Assembly (NCBI RefSeq): GCF_024586455.1
Contig: NW_026089624.1
Span: 2,243,320 to 2,307,319, forward strand
Origin: Bactrocera neohumeralis
Taxonomy: Eukaryota; Arthropoda; Insecta; Diptera; Tephritidae
Direction of reading: 5' to 3'
Length of the DNA: 64,000 nucleotides
Position numbers and translations under genes: made by a program. Under the pieces are notes generated by a model. The model had not been told where the DNA came from. It did not search any database and saw nothing but the letters and a program-made list of their open reading frames with translations. Positions 1 through 11,146 of this stretch are shown here, piece after piece; position 1 is the first letter of the stretch, and each line of letters begins with the position of its first letter.

Positions 1-971
1 TTATGAATCAAGCAACTTTTGTTACTGTGAAAATATGAATAAAAAGGAATCTTGGGTGTTATTAAAACAATGATCTTTGTAGGGAAAAAATAGAGTTGAA
101 GCAGAAACTTCGTCACCTTTCCAACACTATAAGGTACGTTTCTGTAGCAACAGGTTGCAACAGTATAAAAATTAAACAATATTTCATTATGTGCCCGCAT
201 AACGTCTTAACCACAACACAGAAAGACGTGAAAATTTGCACAAGTATTCCGTTTGATCTGCAGATGGTCCTATCGACCTGTTTTGGAAAACTACCGAGGA
301 TTTTGCAATATTCATATATATGTATTATAATTCAAGAACGTCTTAACCGATTTGGCTGAAAAGAGATTCGGTAATTTTTGTTTACATATGTGTAGGGATT
401 AACTGATAGTTGTTACTGAACAAGAAAAAGGTAATCATAATTTGAAATGATTGCACAATAGCTCACAAATATGTGTACTACTATCCGGGTTTAGCCATCG
501 ATTTTGCAATTAAATTCGATGAATGTTGAACAAAACATTGGCATAAAACGCGCCCTCTTCCGCTCCACTTCTGCGCTGTTATACACTACAACAGGGTCAA
601 ACTACGTCAAGTGGTCCATGAAAATTTCGCAAAATCACCTATTTTGAAAATTAGCAGTTCATTAGGAAAGGGATAAAACACATACGCCGTGATATAAATA
701 TTTCGTCAAAATTCTATTTTTTGTTAAAGTTATTGAAGGTTGAAATTTAGTGCACTAAATCGATGAAATTACAGATATTTTTTCACGATCAATTTGTTTA
801 AGTAATAATATTTTACATAATTTTTTGTAAAACAATTGAAACTTTTCATGTAAGTATGTGACACAACGCAGAAAATATTCACTTTTAATAATCTGCAAAA
901 AAAAATTTTGTTCATTCATACCGTTCCAAAGATATTGAATTTTTTGTCCACCTACCGCTCTTAAATCGTAT

Positions 972-2958
972 GGTAATGTGCCATAACAACAGACAGCCGA
1001 ACGATTTACTACTCGGCTTGCACTCCTGCTTTTTGAGAGCACTCGTCAACAACTCGGTATAAGAGAACTGTCGGATGGCATTTCAAACTCCATACGTACA
1101 GCTGCAACCGAAGCCATTGGTCTACGGAAAATGCAAAAGAACAGCTAGTACGACGAGGAGTGCCGTGTCGCAGCGGAGAGAAAACAGACTGTCTACCTCG
1201 CAACGTTACGATCGACCATGACACGTGCGGGATGGGATAGATACCGAGTTTTGAAGAAGGAAGCGAGACGCATCTGCAGACAGAAAAAGAAAGAGACCGA
1301 AATGCGTGAGTAAGAAGAGCTTGATAAGCTGGCCGACAGGGGTAACGCTCGAAAATTCTACGAAAAAATGCGGCGGCTTACAGAAGGTTTCAAAACCGGA
1401 GCATACTCTTGTAGAACCCCCAAGGGTGATCTAGTCACCGATGCCCAGAGCATACTTAAATTATGGAGGGAGCTCTTCTCCAGCCTGCTGAATGGCAGTG
1501 AAAGTACAACGCCAGGAGAAGGCGAACCCGATTCCCCAATCGATGACGATGGAGCAGACGTTCCATTGCCCGACCATGAAGAAGTTCGAATAGCAATTGC
1601 CCGCCTGAAGAACAACAAAGCGGCAGGGGCCGACGGATTGCCGGCCGAGCTATTCAAACACGGCGGCGAAGAACTGATAAGGAGCATGCATCAGCTTCTT
1701 TGTAAAATACGCCCAACGATTGGAATTTAAGTGTGCTATGTTCAATCCATAAAAAGGAGACCCCACAATCTGCGCCAACTACCGTGGGATTAGCCTCCTC
1801 AACATGGCATATAAGGTCCTATCGAGCGTATTGTGTGAAAGATTAAAGCCCAGCGTCAACAAACTGATTGGACCATATCAGTGTGGCTTCAGACCTGGAA
1901 AATCAACAACCGACCAGATATTCACCATGCGCCAAGTCTTGGAAAAGACCCGTGAAATAAGAATCGACACACACCACCTCTTCGTCGATTTCAAAGCTGC
2001 TTTCGACAGCACGAAAAGGAGCTGCCTTTATGCCGCGATGTCTGAATCTGGTATCCTCGCAAAACTAATACGGCTGTGTAAACTGACGTTGAGCACCACG
2101 AAAAGCTCCGTCAGGATCGGGAAGAATCTCTCCGAGCCGTTCGATACCAAACGAGGTTTCAGACAAGGCGACTGCCTCTTGTGCGACTTCTTCAATCTGC
2201 TGCTGGAGAAAATAGTTCGAGCTGCAGAACTAAAAAGAGATGGTACCATCTTCTATTAGAGTGTGCAGCTGCTGGCGTATGCCGATGATATTGATATTAT
2301 CGGCCTCAACACCCGCGCCGTTAGTTCTGCTTTCACCAGGCTGGACAAGGAAACACAGAAAATGGGTCTGGCAGTGAACGACGGCAAAACGAAATATCTC
2401 CTGTCATCAAACAAACAGTCGTCGCACTCGCGACTTGGCTCTGACGTCACTGTTGATAGTCATAACTTTGAAGTTGTAGATAATTTCGTCTATTTAGGAA
2501 CCAGTATTAACACCACCAACAATGTCAGCCAGAAAATCCAACGCAGGATTGCTCTTGCCAACAGGTGCTACTTCGGACTGAGTAGGCAATTGAGAAGCAA
2601 AGTCCTCTCTCGACGAACAAAAGCCAAACTCTATAAGTCGCTCATAATTCCCGTCCTGCTATATGGTGCAGAGGCTTGGACGATGACAGCAACCGATGAG
2701 TCGACGTTACGAGTTTTCGAGAGAAAAGTTCTAAAAAAGATTTATGGTTCTTTGCGCATTGGCCATGGCGAATATAGCATTCGATGGAACGATGAGCTGT
2801 ACGAGATATACGACGACATTGACATAGTTCAGCGAATTAAAAGACAGCGGCTACGCTGGCTAGGTCATGTTGTCCGGATAGACGAAAACACTCCAGCTCT
2901 GAAAGTGTTTAAGCCGAGTAGTAAATCGTTCGGCTGTCTGTTGTTATGGCACATTACC
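972..2958. repeat. 48-bp exact inverted repeat (972-1019 and 2911-2958)
   Basis: Bases 972-1019 are exactly reverse-complemented at 2911-2958. The left copy spans the junction between flanking DNA (to about 985) and the truncated 5' end of the RTE-like copy. At the right copy, other copies (for example 31845-32475) have 24 different bases coding for the usual linker. So 24 bases were replaced by 48, keeping the frame. Confidence 0.9.
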
Positions 2959-3123
2959 AGAGGAAAGAGGAAGACCTCACTCCGTTGGAAGGACCAAGTG
3001 GATAAGAACCTGGCTTCGCTTGGAATATTCAATTGGCGCCACGTAACGAAAAGAAGAAACGACTGGTGCGCTGTTGTTAACTCGGCTATAATCGCGTAAG
3101 CGGTGTCTACGAAAATTAAGAAG
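986..3123 (+). mobile_element. RTE-like non-LTR retrotransposon, copy a (5' truncated)
   Basis: This is one of eight copies in the window of the same family. The copy starts in the linker between endonuclease and reverse transcriptase and runs to the 3' end, which in this family is a stop codon followed by a short GTCTACG segment and an AAG-rich tail (about 3095-3125). There is no poly-A; a short simple-repeat tail is typical of the RTE clade. The clade call rests on that and on the C-terminal RLRWLGHVVR type motif, so it is an inference. It is inserted inside the inverted-end element at 386-3470. It carries stops and frameshifts and an inverted 48-bp replacement near its 3' end. Confidence 0.8.
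1368..3099 (+). pseudogene. RTE-like reverse transcriptase, broken
   Basis: The reading is carried in three segments: 1368-1730, 1804-2259 and 2263-3099. The first covers the RT entry motif (KAAGADGLPAELFKH), the second the fingers and palm (GPYQCGFRPGKSTTDQI, then FVDFKAAFDS and GFRQGDCLL), and the third starts at the catalytic motif AYADDID (YADD at 2278-2289) and runs through LLYGAEAWT to the C-terminal RLRWLGHVV block. An in-frame stop near 1312, a deletion around 1700-1800 and a stop at 2260 show it is dead. Late in the third segment the usual Gly/Arg/Pro-rich stretch is replaced by an inverted copy of the element's own 5' junction. Confidence 0.8.
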
Positions 3124-3470
3124 AAAAGAATGTGGAAAAGATTGATGAAATATTTATATTGGGGTATGGAATAAATCCCTTCAAATGAATGCTAATTTTC
3201 GATGGAGAGTTTGGGAAAAGATTTTCATGAAATTTGACCTATTGTACGTGTATAACAATACATTAAGTGAAGAAGAAGAGGGCGCGTTTAATAACTATAT
3301 CTAATCAAAAAAGCTAATGTTTTGTTCAACATTCATCGAATTTTTAAAACAAAAAATAAGAAACCGGATAGTAATTGTAATAACATATTTAACTGAGCCA
3401 AGAAAATCATTTCAAATTATGATTATCTTTTTCTTGTTCAGTAACAACTATCAGTATTTTCCCCACATAA

Positions 3471-4100
3471 ATGGTTTTAAATAAAAGTGATTAAAAAGAA
3501 GAATATATTTGTAGTAAAAAACAAAACAAAATTTGACAAAGGTAGTTTTGAAGCACGAAATATGAATCTAGGACGAAAATCTCGAAGAATAATATAATAG
3601 TTTAACAATTGTAAAAAATTTATGATTTTACATATCGACAACAACTAATAGTTTTGTTTCGTGGACCACGTGATGTGGTTTGACCCAACAAGAAGTACAT
3701 ATAGAATGTAGAATATACATATATATACGCTCTGTGTGTGTAGCGATATACGAAGCAGTATTGTGGAGAGAATGCGATATATTTTCCATTTTATTTATTT
3801 TAACATTCGAAAGATATTTTTGGCATGTTATTACATCAACATATTCATCTTTTGAAATGATGACTGCATTGACCAAAGCTTAGTGATCCTCTATAGACCC
3901 TTGAACGACTCTGTTAGGACATTTATTACTGGCATACCAGGGCTGATGTTTCTCAGCAAAATGATAAAATAATATATTCAATCCACAGTCGGAATATAAA
4001 CTGTTTATAAGAAATAGAGTTGATACAAATATCACAACACTGGGTACATCATTTTTAATCACTCGGCTTACCTACCTTATATTATTTTTTTTTGCTTTAA
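3471..4100. other. No recognisable feature
   Basis: AT-rich sequence with only short ORFs on both strands that overlap each other and show no motif. Apart from the 3655-3687 repeat I see nothing to annotate. Confidence 0.5.
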
Positions 4101-4109
4101 CAGTAAATT

Positions 4110-4300
4110 TCGTTTTTAATTAGTTCTGATTTTTTTTATGCAATTCAAAAAGCAATGTTTAAATGGCCGTCGTGCCACACCTTGTCAAATGCCTGATCTA
4201 CAAGACCTGTTGAAATATACTGTATGTCCTCGAATGCTTATCTGATTTCGTTTGTTATTCTGTTTATTTGCTCTAACAATTAACGGTTTTATTTTTTCTG
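4110..4300 (-). pseudogene. Jockey-like reverse transcriptase scrap
   Basis: The minus strand around 4155-4200 reads QAFDKVWHDGHLN, the palm motif A region of Jockey-type RTs, and matches the larger minus-strand element at 43456-46560 (QAFDKVWHEGLM there). Flanking sequence in the same stretch resembles that element at the DNA level but has stops and indels. Only about 200 bp remain. Confidence 0.6.
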
Positions 4301-4547
4301 TCAAGTTCCGTAGAATTATTCATCTTTGAAAAACTGTTTCAAATTCCATAATAAAATTTCGGTTGAGAAATGTCTCTCATATGTAATTTTATCATGCCCA
4401 TTGACCTTTTCTTCCGAAATCATTTCTTTTATGATCTTTTAATTTCAATAAATTGTAAATAATATGCCAACTCTAAAAATAGTTTTTGCGTAGTTAAACT
4501 GAAAAACTCTCACTAGGTGGTTTTCAAAGAAAATTGCTTTTTATACT

Positions 4548-5340
4548 CTTGCAACTTGTTGCTACATAGTATTATAGTTTTGTTCACCTAACGTTTGTAC
4601 GTATCACCTTAATCTTAGCGAAATAGATATAAGGATATATATATATACATATAAATGATCAGGATGACAAGAAAAGTTGGAGTCCGGGAGACTGTCTGTC
4701 TGTCCGTCCATCCGTCCGTGCAAGCTGTAACTTGAGTAAAATTAGGATATCTTGGTCAAAAAAAATTAGATGTTCGTAGATGGGCGTAATCGGGTCACTG
4801 TCACGCTCACAAATCGGCATTAATTGAAAATCTATAGAGAGCCATAACTAAACACTAAATTAAGATATAAGGCTGTAATTTGGTACAGAGGATCGCAGTA
4901 GCAAGAAGCACCTGTGGAAACAATTTTTGAAAAAGTGGGTGTGGCCCCGCCATCTAATAAGTTTAATGTACATATCTCCTAAATTACTAAAGCTACAAAA
5001 ACCAATTTTGCTCAGCACTGATATTATAAAAATTCTACCGATAGTGTAAAAATGGATGAAATCGGAAGATAACGCCGCTCACTCCCCATATAACGGTACA
5101 ATAAAAAACTATTAAAAGCGCGGTAAATCATATACTAAATACGCCAGACACATTAAATTTCACCTCCTAGATAGTAGGAGAGAGCTTTATGGGAGCCGGT
5201 GTGAAAAATGGACAACGGGCGTGGCAGCGCCTACTTTTTGGGGAAATCACATATCTCTGGACCCGACCAACCAATTTCGACAAAATTTAGTATGCATCAT
5301 TCTTCTCATTCACCATTTTTCAATCCACGATTCTGTCACT
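4548..5340 (-). repeat. Dispersed repeat family A, partial copy
   Basis: The stretch starts with TTTTTATACTCTTGCAAC, followed by a CTGTCTGTCCGTCC run and the core GCAAGCTGTAACTTGAGTAAAA. The same order is seen reversed at 59836-60902, and again at 38766-39316. It has no coding capacity. I recall such repeats as very common in tephritid and drosophilid genomes but cannot name the superfamily. The copy is cut off by RTE-like copy b near 5340. Confidence 0.65.
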
Positions 5341-6320
5341 TTGCATCTGTTCCATCGCCATCGATTGGGGAATCGTGTTCGCTGTCTGCTGATATTATGC
5401 CTTATCTGCCATTCAAAAGGCTGGAGAAGTATTACCTCCATAATTTTAGTATGCTTTGGGCATCAGCCGCTAGATTACCACTGCGGGTTCTACAAACGTA
5501 TGGTTCAGTCTTGAAGCCTTCTGTTAGTTACCGCATCTTTTCGTAGAATTTTCGGTCATTACCCCTGTCGGCCAGCTTGTCGAGCTTTTCATATTCACGC
5601 ATTTCGGCCTCTCTATTTTTTGTCTGCGAATGTGTTTCGCTTCCCTCTTCAGCTCTCGGCGCCTATTCCATCCCGCACGTGTTGTGGTCGATTGTAACGT
5701 TGCGAGGTAGGCAGTCTGTTTTCTCGCCGCTGCCACACGGCACTCCTCGTGGTTCCAGCCATTGGTTTTCCGAAAACCAATGGTTTCGTTTGCAGTTGTA
5801 CGTAAGGCGCTTGAAATGTCTTCTGACCGTTGTGCTAAAGATACCTTCTTTGCCAACCCTGGCGTTAAAATCGCCAAGAATGATAACTGGGCGAGGGCAG
5901 CTCTCATAAGTCCGCTCCAAGCGCTCATAGAAGACATTTTAAGTCACATCGTTATTTTTTTTCGTCGGGGAGTGGGCGCAAATCAGCGATATGTTGAAAA
6001 TAGCAAGACTCGGCGACAGAGTCGCTCTCTATGTTTGTTGTGGTCGTCATCATAAGGGAGGTTTTTCTTTAGAGGCGAATGTTTATTTTTCATTTAGGGC
6101 GTTTTTTACGTGGCGGGACCCAACTCCAGCGCACAACTGTAAAGAGAGATGATTCTTTTTCAAACGGATGTCTTTTGGCTACGCAGAGGATACTTCAAAG
6201 ATCGGAAGTCGTGAGCTGCTTGAGCCAAATGTAAATTAATCGTTTCTGGGCACTCCCAAGGGAATGGTAATCAGAGAACTTTCCTCACTTCTGATCACAC
6301 TGATCTTCTACACATGACTC
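5340..6320 (-). mobile_element. RTE-like non-LTR retrotransposon, copy b (3' part missing)
   Basis: On the minus strand this copy runs from the element's 5' leader (about 6320, the TCATGTGTAGA end also seen in copies f and g) through an endonuclease remnant with the motif ILGDFNARVGKEGIF (minus strand, about 5840-5900), the linker, and the start of the RT around 5350-5530 (KGWNH..., then RLTEGFKT-type sequence on the other frame). It stops before the RT palm. Loss of the 3' rather than the 5' end is not the usual result of target-primed reverse transcription, so a later deletion or recombination is likely. Frameshifts are frequent. Confidence 0.7.
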
Positions 6321-7260
6321 CAGCCAGCGGTCTTTCTTTCAGATTATTTAGACGCGAGCATCAATACATATATATGTTCTGGATTGTAATTAGCACCTGC
6401 CAGAAATCTAATTCTTAGAGTGCCAAAAAAGTCTTTGAATTGACAATCTGTATGTTTAAAACTAGGTGGTCAGTATATTACTACTTATGGTATTGTGGCA
6501 CTAACTGTCCTGTCTTTTTTGGGTTCACGCTCTTTTAATTTAAACAGCTAAATAAAAATTTTGATTCACTAAAACCAAAAAAGCAAATAATTTTAGTCTT
6601 TTCTTAATGTTTTAATAATTTAGTATTTGTACATATGAATCCTCTTTTGTGCGTCTTAAGGATCTGCTAAATTAATATATGGTAACACTTGTATTATCCG
6701 CAAATTTTCAAAAAAAAAAATAATAAATATTATAAATTAAAGGAAAAATGTAAATATGAAATCAGACTTTAGAATCAATAGAAATCTTATATTACTTTAT
6801 ACTATATATTACATTTCTTGTAATTTTCATTTATTATTATTTATACTATTTAAAACGATTATGACCAAAATTATACAGTATTATTCAAAACTAACAATTT
6901 ATAAATTGAATTGTGGCTTTAAAAATTGTTAGAGTTTATATCTGTCTGCGATTTTACTATTTCTGTCTTCATTCTTGGACACATGATGTTTAAAATATTC
7001 TCCTCTAGTTACGTCCTCTACACTGAGTTGCTTTTGGTTGTCCTGCCTTTCATATTGACATATAATACTTCTTTCTTTCGCCGTTTTCATTTTCGAAGTT
7101 TTTCTCTGTAAAAATTTGGTTTATATTTTTTTCCGCTTTTACTCCATGAAGGTATTTTTACATGGTCCTACTCCTTTATGTGGACATCGGGTAGAACCGA
7201 TTTCATTCATTTTTGACACTTAACCACATTTCTATTTAAATTTAAGAAACTAAAGCACTC
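6321..7260. other. No recognisable feature
   Basis: Very AT-rich DNA. The only plus-strand ORF (6926-7111) is hydrophobic because of T-rich codons and shows no motif. I see nothing else here. Confidence 0.5.
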
Positions 7261-7411
7261 ATTACTTAACGTACTGAAGGTAATAATATAATCTCCGAAA
7301 AAATTGTTCCGATCGGATTACTATAGCATATAGCTTCCAAAACTGAACACATAGTTACTAAAGAAAATGCACCTGTGAAGGGTATATTAGTTTCGGTGCA
7401 GCCGAAGTTAA

Positions 7412-8364
7412 GGGGCTATACCACTGTGACACTTTCAAAAATTTTTTTTTTGTTTTGCTTTTCCGATAGTATATTGAATAGGTTTTGAATGGCAGCGTTC
7501 TAAACAGCGACAGCTAAGAGGTGCAAACATATAATGGGTTGTAAAAAAGTTTTGCGGAGATGCATTTTTGCCTTTATCGTAGTAGTGCTGTAAAATATGC
7601 CGTATTGTCTCTTTATTTTGCTCCATGTTTGCGACGAATAACTCACGAATGACTTAAAAGAAACGACAATCAATCAAATACGTATTAGCGCGTGAAATGA
7701 GCTTTCCAAAAAGGTATAGCATGACCCTATGCGACGAATAAAACTAGAACTACGCGCTTTCAGTGCCAACTAGCGAAAATACCGCAAGCCTTTTTTGACA
7801 ACCTATTATAAGTGAAACTTTAAAGGCGTTTTCCTCGAAACGACATTTTCCAAAATTGCTGACATCATAACTCAACGAGAAATTGACCGATCGACTTCAA
7901 ATTAAAACTGGGTATAGTTGAATACATTTGCTTTAGAATGGACTATGATCTTTTTAATGGTTGAAAATTGTCAATTTGGCATTAAAAAACGACCATTTTT
8001 TTCGTAAGAAAAAACAATTTTTTTTTAAATTACGCCATTTTCTTAATTTTTGATATTTTTCAAAGATCGTAGTTCATTGTATAGAAAATATAATGTATTT
8101 AAGTTTAATAAACATTTAAATTTTTTTGTTTCAGCTACTCATTCGACCGGAATGATGCCAGCAGTTGAGGCACTTTTTTTCTGCACTTCCGCAGACAGCA
8201 CATAACTCCGTTATTTTTCAATGTTTAAAAAAAAAACATTTTTGGTATAGCTAAAAATATACTTTATTACGTCCATAGAACGTCGAAATATTCAATCTAG
8301 TACTTTCTTTAAAAAAATTCACGAAAATCGCCTAATTTGTCATGCGTTACACCGGTATAGCCCC
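7412..8364. mobile_element. Non-autonomous DNA transposon with TTAA target site
   Basis: The left end reads GGGGCTATACCACTGTGAC from 7412, and the right end reads GTTACACCGGTATAGCCCC up to 8364, giving an inverted repeat of about 19 bp. The direct repeats TTAA at 7408-7411 and 8365-8368 flank it, and the uninterrupted site exists in the family D copy near 26630. It has no transposase of its own over 953 bp. TTAA targets are used by piggyBac and Kolobok elements; the G-rich end does not settle which. Confidence 0.85.
7530..7810 (-). mobile_element. Mariner-like miniature element nested in the TTAA element
   Basis: The ends are ATAATGGGTTGTAAAAAAG at about 7531 and its diverged inverse ending CAACCTATTATA at about 7810, both with TA-rich borders. 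On the minus strand the ATG near 7626 opens a short reading that resembles a mariner transposase N-terminus (NKETIRHILQHYYDKGKNAS), which then runs into unrelated sequence. This is the classic shape of an internally deleted mariner. Only about 280 bp remain, so it needs a transposase from elsewhere. Confidence 0.65.
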
Positions 8365-8439
8365 TTAACGTCTTTTCTTGTTTTAAGATAAAAATGTAAT
8401 ATTGTTAATTTAGAATTGAAAAAGTCTAAAGCTTATTAA

Positions 8440-9660
8440 AACTTTGAACTACTATATCAAGCGCCCGCTATCAATAGCTCTGCTAGCGCGTCAACAAACG
8501 AATGCCTCTTACTCGCAAACTCTCGATGACAGCTCGGCCTCTCCTGACATTTCTTCCAGCAACGAAGATTCGTCGTGTTCGTCGTCGACATCTAATTGTG
8601 GACTTAATGTACACCACGTTTTCATATGATCTACGATAAAAGGCGTCACTGTAGCCTTTGCGTGCGTGTTGAATCTGGTAGGTTTTTGATGAGACTTCGA
8701 TCGTAGTTGAGTACCATAGTATCGATGTATTTGTATGGACCTTTGAGTACAGGATCCAACTTGCGCGATGCCGCATTAGAAACTTAATACATCGTTCCCG
8801 ATGTCGTATTTTCGTGGTAACTGATATCTTTTGCTGTAACGCTCTTTTCGTTTGGTTTTCTCTGTCAAAATGTTGCTAGTCTCATTTAATGTCGATGTCC
8901 TCGTGTAATGCTCGTATCATCCGGTTATGTTGGGAGTTGATACTCCATGTTGATGTTTAGAACTTCGCTGTCCCATGTTCCGGACGTATCACTTATACAT
9001 TTTAAAACGTTGAAAACTTTTTTTGCTTGTAAGGCCAGCTCCTTGGCCCTCGATGTTCGTACATATATCTTGTTGCGTTGAATACCACGCTTATTGATGA
9101 ACCCCTGGAATTGTTTAGAAGTGACCTGGACTTCGGATACCATCTTTTTTTTAACATGCCGTAAAAACTTCAATCCTCTTGCCATGAACGTGCATTTTTC
9201 TCCAAACACTCGGTTAATACCTCAACCTCTTCGCTTACCGCCTTAGTAGCAATACTTACGACGTCAACGTTGCTTATAAACTTGTTTTTATTTTGTAAAC
9301 CTCGTATTAGTTGAATTATTATTTCTTAGAAAATCATTGGAGCATTTTGTAACCCAAACGGCATTTCATTGAACTCAAATACTGCCTTTGTCGTAAAACA
9401 TACAAACACAGCGGCTTTGACACTCTGAGTAATGATATGTCGCGACTAAAGTAGCGCGTTTGGGTTGAAGCGAAAAGAGCGACCTTTGCTTTCTGTAAGT
9501 CTTGGTGCCACAATGTATCGCATTGGGGGTAAGTTGCTCCTTTAACTTTAAATTTAAGCCGCTCTATGAACCTGAGCATGTAGGCGATGATTTCATTATC
9601 ATCCAATATTGTATGATAGGTGTCGATTTTTCGACTTTCTGTGGCAATTTTGTTGCGCAT
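8440..9660 (-). pseudogene. Ty3/gypsy-type pol relic
   Basis: On the minus strand, about 9338-9364 encodes MPFGLQNAP, the hallmark palm motif of gypsy-type RTs, preceded by a region of RT fingers in a different frame. Further along, 8925-9209 encodes a KCTFMARGLKFLRHV stretch like the RT thumb (KCxF...FLGHV). At about 8725-8790 the frame NAASRKLDPVLKGPY resembles the integrase C-terminal KLDPxxKGPY motif, followed by an acidic end. RNase H and most of integrase are missing, and frameshifts and stops are dense. It is too decayed to assign a clade. If it came from an errantivirus-like element, it is inactive. Confidence 0.65.
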
Positions 9661-9689
9661 TGCCGATTGTGGTCAAGAACCTGTGGGTT

Positions 9690-11060
9690 CTATTAATCAA
9701 GGCAGGATCCAGGGGTTTGCACCCTCTTTTATTATGTTCAATTAGAAATAAATGTTTTCCACGAGTTTGGTGGCTTTTCTAACCAGGCTAGTACAATTTC
9801 GAAATCGGACCACAGATATAACTTGCATTTTGTCATATTTAAATGCAGTTGCACCATGGAAACTAGCTTTGCTAGTAGCAGAACGCCACAAAGCTCAAGT
9901 CATGGTAGACTTATTGTTTTTAGACGTGCGATTTTTGCTTTTGCCGCTAGTAGGTGGCTTGTGGTTGCGGTTCTTCAAAATATCTTCCAGATTATAAGCA
10001 AATTGGGACTACTTTTCTAAGCGAAGAGGTCTCAGTCAAAGTCGATTCCGTCTAGCCATAATTCTTCAATCAAGATTTTCACTTGTATCATAATTCGCCA
10101 ATTATCCATCCTGCGGGGTCGAAAAGTTTTCTTTTCGAATATAAAGAAACTAGTATCCAACAAATTATCGTTTGGTATATTTTTTAAGATATTAAGGTGG
10201 ATAGCTGTGATCTTTTTTAGGGAAACCTCAGCGGTTTCATCTGTGATAAGGACTCGTATGCTTGTGAAAGGATGTGGCTTCCACACAGGATATCGTCTAC
10301 ATACGTCTACAAAATGTCTTCAATTGTCAATTAAGGTATTCATTGGAGTCTAATGAAACTAGGCTTTAGGTCGTGTTGAACGTTTTTAGATCTTACCATT
10401 TTTTTTATCTACCCTTATCGCAATTTAATTTTAGGTAGTTAAGAAACCTTTAATTTGTTGCTACGTTGGACATTTCCTTCGTGATAAGCGATTGCTACCA
10501 CAAAAGCAACGATTTTTCTGGTAATGCCGCCGATCATATGTTTACCAGTATGGGGTCCCATTTGTATGTGGGAATATTCTGTGTGAAACGGCGATGTGCG
10601 GGCTCAATAGTTAATTCAAAAAAACTAACTGCTGTGCAGCGGGGACGATCCCTTTTGTTGACTGGTATCCCGTTCCGTGTCATCGAGTGTGGTGTGTATT
10701 TGAATGTGTGGATGTGAGATGCTCTCATATGTGGGTTGTATTGATATGAATTGTGGCGATGCCGGGGTGAGTGTGGTGAGTGTCGCGTGTTAGTGATGTG
10801 TGTAGGTGTTGTTTGGGGCAGGCGATTAATGCTCATTTAATCAGGCCGGAACTGCTTTTGTACTTGGCGTTAACGATGTATGCTTCATCTGAACTGCTAA
10901 AAGATCACTCGCAGACTTGGCAAGCCACGAAATAATTTCGTACATGTCGTCCATTTGCTTTCGTGTAGCAGAAATTTCACTGCTTTCTTCAACTCCCTCA
11001 GAATCGTCGTACTTTGGTTTTGTAACAATTTGTTGAGTTGATTAACTTTAAGCACATTGC
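9690..11060 (-). pseudogene. BEL/Pao retrotransposon relic (pol end joined to gag)
   Basis: Minus-strand reading shows gag at about 10430-11060, including a block (NIPTYKWDPILVNI, then ALPEKSLLLW) that is also in the better gag at 29750-30960. After it, the pol part begins directly at TYVDDILCGS (YVDD at 10292-10303), then KKITAIHLNILKNIPNDNLL, then a LWLDGI stretch, and ends in an RNase H like region (KAKIARLKTISLP, LELCGVLLLAKL) near 9850-9960. Protease and the N-terminal half of RT are deleted. Several stops. The order gag then pol on one strand shows a single internally deleted element. Confidence 0.7.
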
Positions 11061-11146
11061 TTTTTCCCATATTTTTTTTAAAGTTATGAAATTCGATGAC
11101 GCCGCTATCGTGCTGTTTGAACGTTTATTCGTCGACTCAAAAACCG

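Larger units (their letters stand above)
386..3470. mobile_element. DNA element with long inverted ends, split by a non-LTR insertion
   Basis: The segment 404-453 reappears inverted at 3405-3454 with one mismatch in 50 bases. Moving inward, 514-539 is inverted at 3316-3341, and the block around 549-560 (CGCGCCCTCTTC) is inverted at about 3276-3287. The order is mirrored, so these are the two ends of one element with inverted repeats of roughly 160-190 bp; similarity fades a little outside 404 and 3454. Removing the RTE-like copy at 986-3123 leaves about 0.9 kb with no coding, as in a MITE or foldback element. I could not define a target-site duplication or a superfamily. Confidence 0.6.
594..3687. 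repeat. Second, out-of-order inverted repeat pair (594-624 and 3655-3687)
   Basis: A segment at 594-624 (GGGTCAAACTACGTCAAGTG and following bases) has a diverged inverted partner at about 3655-3687. It lies inside the left arm of the inverted-end element but outside its right arm, so the two pairs are not concentric. It may be a second nested element or a rearrangement. Only the sequence similarity is seen; the interpretation is open. Confidence 0.4.
7262..8390 (+). repeat. Dispersed repeat family D, 3' end, split by a TTAA element
   Basis: Bases 7262-7411 match the last unit and the end of the larger family D copy at 25510-26636, including CCTGTGAAGGGTAT and the closing CTTCGGTGCANCCGAAGTTAACG. 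The closing part is interrupted exactly at its TTAA; after 8364 the sequence resumes with TTAACGTCTTTTCTTG. Confidence 0.8.

Noticed and set aside
1..385. 87-aa plus ORF at 96-359
   Set aside because: It starts at a non-ATG codon, has no motif, and lies in AT-rich DNA.
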